64,000 nt of DNA, from NCBI GenBank assembly GCA_050253535.1, contig JBFWIW010000007.1:1-64000 (forward strand), written 5' to 3'. This DNA comes from JBFWIW01 sp050253535. GTDB taxonomy: Bacteria > Bacillota > Clostridia > Oscillospirales > Oscillospiraceae. Under the pieces are notes generated by a model that saw nothing but the letters and a program-made list of their open reading frames with translations, did no database searches and had not been told where the DNA came from. Of this stretch, positions 34,718-41,067 are shown in pieces. The number at the start of each line of letters is the position of its first letter. Position 1 is the first letter of the stretch. A program made the translations under genes and the position numbers.

Positions 34718-35717
34718 AGAAGCCACAGCCAAACTGATAGAGAGAGAAAACCTTACCTATGATGAGGCAAATGCCGTAATGGACGAGATAATGAGCGGAA
34801 GCACCTCGCAGGTGCAGACCGCCGCTTTCCTCGCCGCTCTCTCCGCAAAGGGCGAGACGATCCCGGAGATAACCGCCTGCGCCGCCGGGATGAGGTCCCA
34901 TGCTCTAACGCTTAAGCACGACCTAGATCTGCTTGAGATAGTCGGTACAGGCGGCGACGGCGCGGGTTCCTTCAACATCTCCACCACCGCGTCACTAATC
35001 ATCGCGGCCTCCGGCGTCAAGGTCGCAAAGCACGGGAACCGCGCGGCGTCCTCGAAGAGCGGCGCGGCGGACTGCCTGGAGGCTCTCGGCGTAAACATCG
35101 ACCTTCCCCCCGAAAAATGTCTGGAGCTTTTAAATACCATCGGTATATGCTTCTTCTTTGCGCAGAAATACCATTCGTCCATGAAGTATGTCGGCCCCGT
35201 CAGAAAAGAACTGGGTGTGCGCACGATATTTAATATCCTAGGCCCCCTCACGAATCCCGCCTCCGCGAACATGCAGGTACTCGGCGTCTTCTCCGAAGGC
35301 CTTGTGGAGCCGCTCGCCCATGTGCTCGTAAATTTGGGCGTAAAGCGCGGCATGGTTGCGTACGGTCAGGATAAGCTGGATGAAATTTCGATGTCCTCCC
35401 CCACCACGGTCTGCGAGTTTAGCGGCGGGGAATATAAAACCTATGTGATAAGGCCGGAGGACTTCGGATTTATCACATGCTCAAAATCCGAGCTTGCGGG
35501 CGGAACACCTTCGGAAAACGCGGAGATCACCCTCTCCATCCTGCGCGGCGAAAAGGGGCCGAAACGCGGCGCGGCGCTCTTAAACGCCGGTGCGGGGCTC
35601 TATGTCTCCGGCAAGGCCGGAAGCTTCGCGGACGGCGTTAAAATGGCGGCGGAACTCGTCGACAGCGGCGCGGCAATGGCGAAGCTCAACGAATTCATTG
35701 AAAAATCCAACTCCTGA
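34710..35717 (+). CDS. trpD: Anthranilate phosphoribosyltransferase, copy 2 (canonical)
   Basis: A 335-residue TrpD with canonical motifs: 'GTGGDGAGSFNISTTAS', 'VAKHGNRAASSKSGAADCLEALG' and 'LDEISMSSPT'. It contrasts with the changed motifs of copy 1 at 23914. ATG overlaps trpG by 8 nt. As the canonical copy lies in the operon with trpEG and aroF, this is probably the main pathway enzyme. Confidence 0.95.
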   Translation: MIREATAKLIERENLTYDEANAVMDEIMSGSTSQVQTAAFLAALSAKGETIPEITACAAGMRSHALTLKHDLDLLEIVGTGGDGAGSFNISTTASLIIAASGVKVAKHGNRAASSKSGAADCLEALGVNIDLPPEKCLELLNTIGICFFFAQKYHSSMKYVGPVRKELGVRTIFNILGPLTNPASANMQVLGVFSEGLVEPLAHVLVNLGVKRGMVAYGQDKLDEISMSSPTTVCEFSGGEYKTYVIRPEDFGFITCSKSELAGGTPSENAEITLSILRGEKGPKRGAALLNAGAGLYVSGKAGSFADGVKMAAELVDSGAAMAKLNEFIEKSNS

Positions 35718-35728
35718 AGGTGAATACT

Positions 35729-36511
35729 ATGATACTCGACGAGCTTGCGTCTCACGCAAAAGAAAGGGTCGCCGCTGCAAAGAAAATAATGCCTGAAGAC
35801 GCGCTGAAGTCCGCGGCGTTCAGTATACCGAACGGCGGTTTCCGGTTTGAAAACACGCTCAGGAAACCGGGTATGTCCTTCATCTGCGAGGTGAAGAAGG
35901 CCTCCCCCTCCAAAGGGATCATCTCCCCGGACTTCCCTTATCTGGGTATTGCCCGCAGCTACGAGGCTGCAGGAGCCGACTGCGTTTCTGTGCTGACTGA
36001 ACCTAAATGGTTTCTCGGTTCCGACAGTATCTTCCGAGATATCCGTTCGGAAATATCCCTTCCCATGATCCGCAAGGACTTCACCGTGGACGAATACCAG
36101 ATATACGAGGCAAAGCTCATGGGAGCCGACGCGGTGCTCCTCATCTGCGCGCTTTTGGATACGGAGACGATCGCAAAGTATCTCGGGATATGCGGCGCGC
36201 TGGGCATGACCGCGCTTGTCGAAGCGCACGACGAGGCGGAGATAGCTTCCGCCGTCTCAGCCGGAGCGCGGGTCATAGGTGTAAATAACAGGAACCTCAA
36301 AAACTTTACTGTCGATTTTACGAACGCCGCGCGCCTGCGTGAAAAGATACCCTCCGCCGCCGTCTTCGTGGCGGAGTCCGGCGTATCCTCTCCAGAGGAT
36401 GTAGGAGCACTCTCAAAAATCGGCGCGGACGCCATCCTTGTGGGCGAAGCGCTTATGCGCGCCGGGGATCGGAAAGTTTTGCTTTCTAAGATGAGGAGTG
36501 CCTCGGGATGA
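35729..36511 (+). CDS. trpC: Indole-3-glycerol phosphate synthase, copy 2 (canonical)
   Basis: A 260-residue IGPS with all catalytic motifs in standard form: 'FICEVKKASPSKGIIS' (E-x-K), 'MIRKDFTVDEYQIYEA', 'LVEAHDEAEI', 'IGVNNRNLKNF', 'VAESGVSS'. The ATG at 35729 was chosen because GAAGG lies 7-8 nt upstream; the GTG at 35720 overlaps that site. It overlaps trpF2 by 4 nt. Confidence 0.94.
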   Translation: MILDELASHAKERVAAAKKIMPEDALKSAAFSIPNGGFRFENTLRKPGMSFICEVKKASPSKGIISPDFPYLGIARSYEAAGADCVSVLTEPKWFLGSDSIFRDIRSEISLPMIRKDFTVDEYQIYEAKLMGADAVLLICALLDTETIAKYLGICGALGMTALVEAHDEAEIASAVSAGARVIGVNNRNLKNFTVDFTNAARLREKIPSAAVFVAESGVSSPEDVGALSKIGADAILVGEALMRAGDRKVLLSKMRSASG

Positions 36512-37119
36512 GTACGAAAATTAAAATCTGCGGGCTTTTCCGTGACTGCGATGCGCAGTATGTAAACGAAGCCCGCCCCGATTACGCTGGCTTTGTCATC
36601 TATCCGCCGAGCCGCAGGAACATCAGCGCGGAGCATGCAGCGAGCCTGCGAAGAATGATAAGTCCCGATATTAAGACGGTCGGCGTGTTCATCGGCGCGG
36701 ATATTGACTTTATCGCCCGGCTTTTTAAAACCGGAACTATCAGTATCGCTCAACTCCACGGCATGGAGGACAAAGAGTATATCGACATTCTCCGCAAAGC
36801 CGCGCCGGGATGCGAAATCTGGAAGGCCTTTACGGTGAAATCCGAGGGCGATCTGAAAAATGCTGCCTTGAGCAATGCGGACATGGTACTTCTCGATAAC
36901 GGTTACGGTACCGGAGAGCGCTTCGACTGGTCTCTCATAAACGGACTCTCCCGCCCGTTTATCCTCGCGGGCGGGCTCACACCGGATAATATCGGCGAAA
37001 CTATTAAGCGGTTTCACCCCTGCGCCGTCGACATCAGCAGCGGCGTCGAGACGGACCGGGTGAAGGATAAGTACAAAATACTCGCAGCGGTAAACACGGC
37101 GAGAGGAAGGCCAGTATAA
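36508..37119 (+). CDS. trpF: Phosphoribosylanthranilate isomerase, copy 2
   Basis: A 203-residue TIM-barrel with 'KIKICGLFRDCDAQYVNEA' (catalytic Cys), 'IAQLHGMED' and 'MVLLDNGYGTGERFDW' (catalytic Asp), then 'LAGGLTPDNI' and 'VDISSGVET'. It differs clearly from copy 1 at 22557. ATG overlaps the trpC2 stop. Confidence 0.93.
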   Translation: MSTKIKICGLFRDCDAQYVNEARPDYAGFVIYPPSRRNISAEHAASLRRMISPDIKTVGVFIGADIDFIARLFKTGTISIAQLHGMEDKEYIDILRKAAPGCEIWKAFTVKSEGDLKNAALSNADMVLLDNGYGTGERFDWSLINGLSRPFILAGGLTPDNIGETIKRFHPCAVDISSGVETDRVKDKYKILAAVNTARGRPV

Positions 37120-37120
37120 C

Positions 37121-38134
37121 ATGGTATTCATAATGAAGCCCGGCGTCACAGAGTCGCAGATCACGGCATTTTCCGCCAGATGGGAGGCCCTCGGCTTTTC
37201 CACAATAATAAGCAAGGGCACGGAACACACCGCCGTCTGCCTCATAGGGAACACCGCATCAGTGGACATGGACCACGTCGTGCAGACCAGCAGCTTCGTT
37301 CAATACGGCAAGCGGGTGACAGAGCAGTACAAGGCGGTGAGCCGCACGGTGCACCCGGAGGACACGGTGATTGAGATCGGCGGCGCGGTAATCGGGCCGG
37401 ACACCTTTACCGTCATTTCCGGTCCCTGCTCTGTGGAGAGCAAGGAACAGATTATCGGCGTGGCGAGAGCCGTCAAAGCGAGCGGCGCGAAACTGCTGCG
37501 CGGCGGCGCCTTTAAGCCGCGCACCTCGCCCTATTCCTTTCAGGGCATGAGGGCGGACGGGCTGAAATTTCTGTCGGAGGCAAAAAAAGAGACGGGACTT
37601 CCCATCGTCAGCGAGATCATGAACCAGACGCAGGCTGCGCTTTTCGAGGATGTGGACATCGTTCAGATCGGCGCGAGGAACATGCAGAATTTCGACCTTT
37701 TAAAGCAGGTCGGCATGATGGGAAAGCCCGTGTTGTTAAAGCGCGGGCTTGCAAACACGATTGAGGAGCTTCTCATGAGCGCTGAATATATCATGTCGTC
37801 CGGCAGCAGCCGGGTGATCCTCTGTGAACGCGGCATCCGTACCTTTGAGACGATGACGCGAAATACGCTGGACCTCTCGGCCGTCGTCATACTAAAGCAG
37901 AAATCCCATCTTCCTGTCATCGTAGACCCCAGCCACGCCGCGGGTATACGTTCTCTTGTGGCACCGCTCTCGAAAGCGGCGCTCGCCGTTGGGGCCGACG
38001 GTCTTATGATAGAAAGCCACAACGACCCGGCAAAGGCGCTCTCCGACGGCGCGCAGTCCCTTGACCTTATTGAGTTTGACGCACTAATGCGCGAGCTGAA
38101 GCGACGGGTTCTGCTTGAACAGCGCACCATGTGA
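37121..38134 (+). CDS. aroF: 3-deoxy-D-arabino-heptulosonate 7-phosphate (DAHP) synthase, type I-beta with ferredoxin-like N-domain
   Basis: First enzyme of the shikimate pathway, 337 residues. The N-terminal about 70 residues form the regulatory ferredoxin-like domain known from Thermotoga-type DAHP synthases ('VFIMKPGVTESQI'); the catalytic barrel has 'SGPCSVESKEQI', 'LLRGGAFKPRTSPYSFQG', 'QIGARNMQNFDLL' and 'VDPSHAAG'. It closes the trp operon after a 1-nt gap, so flux into aromatic synthesis is tied to the Trp T-box. A convergent gene starts 10 nt beyond its stop, with no clear terminator between. Confidence 0.95.
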   Translation: MVFIMKPGVTESQITAFSARWEALGFSTIISKGTEHTAVCLIGNTASVDMDHVVQTSSFVQYGKRVTEQYKAVSRTVHPEDTVIEIGGAVIGPDTFTVISGPCSVESKEQIIGVARAVKASGAKLLRGGAFKPRTSPYSFQGMRADGLKFLSEAKKETGLPIVSEIMNQTQAALFEDVDIVQIGARNMQNFDLLKQVGMMGKPVLLKRGLANTIEELLMSAEYIMSSGSSRVILCERGIRTFETMTRNTLDLSAVVILKQKSHLPVIVDPSHAAGIRSLVAPLSKAALAVGADGLMIESHNDPAKALSDGAQSLDLIEFDALMRELKRRVLLEQRTM

Positions 38135-38143
38135 CTCAGTCTA

Positions 38144-38998
38144 CTACCGCCACTCGAATTCAAAACCGGCACTGTCAGATTCTATATCAAATATCACCCT
38201 GCCGCCGATCTCGAGCCGATATCCGGCGCGGCAGGAGGCGCTCTCCCGCACAAACCTCGTCATGCCGCCCATAACCGGCGCGCGCAGGCGCTGCTCCCGC
38301 GTTTTTAAAAGCTCTGCGGTAAAGCGCAGATTGCCCTGACGGACGGACACCGCCTCGTTTCCGATCGAAGCGACGCGCGCCCCCAAATATGTGGCGATGC
38401 GGTATTCCCGTCCGCCGAAAAGCACCGCTCCGATAACACCTGTAAACATTCCCCCCATAAATGGGATATCGGCCACAGACAGCATAAGGGAGTCCCTTTC
38501 TCCGAAACTGCACTGAGTCCATATATACCTTTTAGGGAAGGAACGTCCGCGGTCGCCCTCCATATATCCGGCTCCTCCGCGAAACTCCGTCTCCTCTCCG
38601 TCGATGCGCAGACTGCCATCAACGGTGTGGCTCAGACTAAGCAGGCTGTGGCGGCACTCCATAAACGGGATAATGGCAAACGGCCCCATGATATCGTAAC
38701 GCGGCGGCGCTGGTTTACCGAATGTGAGCTGCCCTTCGGCCCGAAGCTCGTCTTTGTTTATGTTGAGCTTTAGTCCGCGGCGGGAGAACACGCTCTCCCC
38801 TACTCGTATTTCCACACGCCCGCGGTCAGCAAAAAATTCTTGCGGCGAATACTCCGCCATTTTCGCAAAGCCGTCTGTGATAACCTGTATCGAGGCGCTT
38901 TTTTTTCCGCCGTTGTCGGCATGTACGGCAGGGATTATAGCTATAGTCTTACTGCCTGTCTGCTGTTTAAAGTACCAGCCCTCAAAATAGCCGCGCAT
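38144..38998 (-). CDS. Tocopherol-cyclase-family protein of unknown function
   Basis: A 284-residue protein with the family signature 'YFEGWYFKQQT', 'AIIPAVHAD', a central 'FMECRHSLLSLSH' and 'YMEGDRGRSFPKRYIWTQC', characteristic of the bacterial relatives of tocopherol cyclase (PF14249 type). Firmicutes do not make tocopherol, so the role is unknown; a lipid or hydrophobic ligand is a guess. The start was set at ATG 38998 with GGGAGG 6 nt upstream; the 29-codon in-frame extension is part of the leader element at 38999-39083. Convergent with aroF. Confidence 0.82.
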   Translation of the reverse strand: MRGYFEGWYFKQQTGSKTIAIIPAVHADNGGKKSASIQVITDGFAKMAEYSPQEFFADRGRVEIRVGESVFSRRGLKLNINKDELRAEGQLTFGKPAPPRYDIMGPFAIIPFMECRHSLLSLSHTVDGSLRIDGEETEFRGGAGYMEGDRGRSFPKRYIWTQCSFGERDSLMLSVADIPFMGGMFTGVIGAVLFGGREYRIATYLGARVASIGNEAVSVRQGNLRFTAELLKTREQRLRAPVMGGMTRFVRESASCRAGYRLEIGGRVIFDIESDSAGFEFEWR

Positions 38999-39083
38999 AA
39001 TGGCCTCCCATACGCTAACGCGTGCAAATTGTAATATAAATCTTTCCCTCACGGGAGGTTTATCAATCATTTTTAGTTGCCGC
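38999..39083 (-). promoter_or_regulatory. Conserved 85-nt leader element in front of the tocopherol-cyclase-family gene (copy B)
   Basis: Same order and spacing as copy A at 13789-13873: GCGGCAAC, ATTGATAAACCTCCC, a small TCCC/GGGA hairpin, a second hairpin ACGC/GCGT (39012-39023) and the ribosome site GGGAGG (39004-39009). CCTCCC at 39053-39058 is complementary to the ribosome site and lies 49 nt from it, exactly as in copy A. The second hairpin keeps pairing with different bases from copy A. Confidence 0.5.
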
Positions 39084-39196
39084 ATTATAATCTATCAAGC
39101 AATGAATAGGGTTTCCTTCCCGGCTGCCTGTATACGTTATTATAAAAAAACGCCTCTTCGCAGATAATAATCAAAACAAAAAAGGAGGAACAGGCG

Positions 39197-39361
39197 ATGG
39201 CGAAAGCAGGCATGAGGCGGCCAGACCCGAAACAGCCGCACGGCACCGAGAGCAATCACATATCCCATTTCCCGAAAAACGACATCAAGCCGGTGCCGGA
39301 GATACAGGGCAACGCCAAAACAGGCAAGGAAAAGGCCAAACCCGTAAAATACGAAAAGTAA
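39197..39361 (+). CDS. Small conserved-looking protein, 54 residues
   Basis: A short frame starting ATG 39197 behind a very strong ribosome site (AAAGGAGG, 8 nt upstream) and ending TAA at 39359-39361. The protein starts MAKAGMRRPDPKQPHG and is rich in Pro, Lys, His and Asn, without hydrophobic segments or cysteines, so it is probably soluble and largely unstructured. A good terminator follows (39415-39452). I recall similar short proteins in gut Clostridia but know no function for them. Confidence 0.7.
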   Translation: MAKAGMRRPDPKQPHGTESNHISHFPKNDIKPVPEIQGNAKTGKEKAKPVKYEK

Positions 39362-39414
39362 AAAACACTGCCGATCATAAAAGGCTCTACCCTTCACCTT
39401 TCTATGATAAAAAC

Positions 39415-39452
39415 AAAAGTCCAAAGACTATATGTCTTTGGACTTTTATTTT
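39415..39452 (+). terminator. Terminator after the 54-residue protein gene
   Basis: Perfect 14-bp stem (39415-39428 with 39434-39447), 5-nt loop, then TTATTTT tail. The A/T-ended stem would work on both strands. Confidence 0.85.
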
Positions 39453-39481
39453 CATTTCCGCTTTAATGCAAATAATAATTA

Positions 39482-39544
39482 TTGACATATGCCGAATACT
39501 ATATATAATAGAGCTTGTAATCGGCATATGCCGATTACAAGCTC
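39482..39544 (+). promoter_or_regulatory. Promoter and 34-bp perfect palindrome upstream of the DUF134 gene
   Basis: TTGACA (39482-39487) and TATAAT (39504-39509) with 16-bp spacer. A perfect 34-bp palindrome (39511-39544) centred on CGGCATATGCCG covers the expected start site. Ten bases of its core (CATATGCCGA) recur inside the promoter at 39486-39495. No T tract follows, so it is not an intrinsic terminator; it looks like an operator, probably for the adjacent HTH protein (inference). Confidence 0.6.
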
Positions 39545-39565
39545 AAAAAAAGGACGGTGAAACCC

Positions 39566-39937
39566 ATGCCGAGACCGAAAAAATGGCGGCGTGTCTGCTG
39601 TATGCCGGAAAATAAGAGCTTTGGCCCGCTGGATAGCGATGGCAAAGAAAGAAAAGCCGTAGTCATGACGGTGGACGAATTTGAGGCCATAAGGCTTATC
39701 GATCTGGAGGGCTTCAGTCAGGAAGAGTGCGCCGAGCGCATGGGCGTCGCCCGAACCACGGCACAGGCCATTTACAACAGCGCCCGCGTCAAACTGGCGG
39801 AGTCGATTGTAAACGGCAGGGAACTCTCCATCGGCGGCGGCGACTATATCCTGTGCGACGGAAAGTCCCCCGGATGCGGCGGTGGCCACTGCCACAAAAG
39901 AAGATGTAAGTCGGGAACTGACACAGAAAGAACGTGA
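39566..39937 (+). CDS. DUF134 (UPF0251) family DNA-binding protein
   Basis: A 123-residue protein with the family start 'MPRPKKWRRVCCMPE', a region like sigma-70 region 4 helix-turn-helix ('EECAERMGVARTTAQAIYNSARVKLAESI', residues about 50-80) and a C-terminal Cys/His-rich tail ('CDGKSPGCGGGHCHKRRC') that may bind a metal or Fe-S cluster. ATG 39566 was chosen over the GTG three codons upstream, which overlaps the AAGGACGG ribosome site. It is followed by a NifX-like gene, a frequent pairing in anaerobes. A 34-bp palindrome right upstream suggests autoregulation. Confidence 0.85.
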   Translation: MPRPKKWRRVCCMPENKSFGPLDSDGKERKAVVMTVDEFEAIRLIDLEGFSQEECAERMGVARTTAQAIYNSARVKLAESIVNGRELSIGGGDYILCDGKSPGCGGGHCHKRRCKSGTDTERT

Positions 39938-40062
39938 TCAAGCCCGATCGTCTAAATAGATGATTAAAAATACGCGCGCTGCCATTCCTCCGCCGGTGAG
40001 CTGCAGGGCCGTCCCTTGAGCCCTGTGAGCCGTAAAATTAATTGAAAGGAAAGATACACAAT

Positions 40063-40458
40063 ATGAGAATTGCAGTAACATATGAAAACGGACAGGTATT
40101 CCAGCATTTCGGCCAAACCGAGAGATTTAAGATCTACGATATCGCAGATGACAAGGTCGTCCTTGCCACGACGGTAAACACCAACGGCAGCGGGCACGGC
40201 GCGCTGGCTGACATTTTAAAAAAGCTGAATGTGGACGCGCTCATCTGCGGCGGTATCGGCGGCGGAGCCAAACGCGCACTTGCGGAGGCGAATATTGCTC
40301 TGTATGCCGGCGTTACCGGCGACACGGATAAGTCTGTTGAGGCGCTTATTGCGGGCAATCTTAAATATGATTCCGAAACTGAGTGCAGCCACCACGGGGA
40401 GCATCACGACGGCGGGTGCGGTGAGCACGGCTGCAGTGAGCATCACCACGGCGGTTAG
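40063..40458 (+). CDS. NifX/NifB-type dinitrogenase iron-molybdenum cofactor family protein
   Basis: A 131-residue protein whose first about 105 residues form the NifX-like RNase-H-type domain ('MRIAVTYENGQVFQHFGQTERFKIY', 'ALICGGIGGGAKRALAEANI', 'GVTGDTDKSVEALIAGNL'). The C-terminal tail is extremely His/Cys-rich (HHGEHHDGGCGEHGCSEHHH), a probable metal-binding tail. No nitrogenase genes are nearby, so a role in metal-cluster or metal storage is more likely than FeMo-cofactor synthesis. ATG 40063 follows AAAGGAAAG. It is probably co-transcribed with the DUF134 gene. Confidence 0.85.
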   Translation: MRIAVTYENGQVFQHFGQTERFKIYDIADDKVVLATTVNTNGSGHGALADILKKLNVDALICGGIGGGAKRALAEANIALYAGVTGDTDKSVEALIAGNLKYDSETECSHHGEHHDGGCGEHGCSEHHHGG

Positions 40459-40558
40459 TGAGAGAGGCCTGCAGTAAAAACTTCAGGGAAGTCCGTTCCA
40501 CGGATTATAATGCTTGTTTCCCGCCGCCAAGGCGGCAGGCGAAACACTTGCGGCAGAT

Positions 40559-40600
40559 GGTCATGATGCGGTGAAACGCCGTATCATGGCCGTCTTTTAT
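40559..40600 (+). terminator. Terminator after the NifX-like gene
   Basis: 13-bp imperfect stem (40559-40571 with 40579-40591, two G-U pairs), 7-nt loop, followed by GTCTTTTATT. A GC-rich hairpin at about 40521-40536 precedes it. Confidence 0.65.
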
Positions 40601-40824
40601 TCCAAAACCAGCGCTCTCATCGGGCAGGATCTCACACATTTTCCGCATTTGATGCACTTGCTCTGGTCAATGGTCGGCGCTGAATACCCGTTTTGTTTCA
40701 GCGCGCCTACCGGGCAGACCCTCACCGACGGGCAGGGGTGATTCTGCGGACAGCGGGCCTTTTTTACGGAAAGCGTCTTATTCGCGTTATCTTCTGCAGT
40801 GTTTGATCTTGAGAAAAGTCCCAT
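40597..40824 (-). CDS. Small 4Fe-4S ferredoxin-type protein
   Basis: A 75-residue protein with one clear ferredoxin motif 'CIKCGKCVRSCPMRAL' near the C-terminus and a partner Cys-rich stretch 'CPQNHPCPSVRVCPVGAL' in the middle, enough for one or two [4Fe-4S] clusters. ATG 40824 has GGAGG 8 nt upstream; the upstream ATG overlaps that site. It is divergent from the CoA-disulfide reductase fusion gene and shares its 243-bp upstream region, which hints at a common redox regulon. Confidence 0.82.
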   Translation of the reverse strand: MGLFSRSNTAEDNANKTLSVKKARCPQNHPCPSVRVCPVGALKQNGYSAPTIDQSKCIKCGKCVRSCPMRALVLE

Positions 40825-40977
40825 TTGATTTACCTCCATTATTTTAAATATACCCCAGTGTACGAAGCTTCCTTGCCGCTTTGTGCACCTTTTTATTTTT
40901 GCAGCATGTAAAACGTGCTTTTTGCTGCGTATGGTATGAAATTTGAGCCTGTCGCCATTATAAATTTTATTTGTTTG

Positions 40978-41026
40978 TTATTTCGGTGACAAAGTCACCG
41001 AAATAACGTTATAATTGGGGTATGCT
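40978..41026 (+). promoter_or_regulatory. Crp-type dyad and promoter of the CoA-disulfide reductase fusion gene
   Basis: A perfect inverted repeat with 13-bp arms and a 3-bp centre (40978-41006) has the core GTGAC-AAA-GTCAC. TATAAT lies at 41010-41015 and TATGCT at 41021-41026. With the second -10 box the dyad centre would be near -41, the class II activator position; with the first it would overlap the -35 region. Confidence 0.55.
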
Positions 41027-41067
41027 AATGTCAGTTAAAACCGAAAAGATATAAGGAGGGTCGACTC

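Noticed and set aside
35959..37269. A 436-codon open frame on the minus strand opposite trpC2, trpF2 and the start of aroF
   Set aside because: Antisense to three genes with intact catalytic motifs, no ribosome site, no recognisable domain; a by-product of GC-rich codon use.
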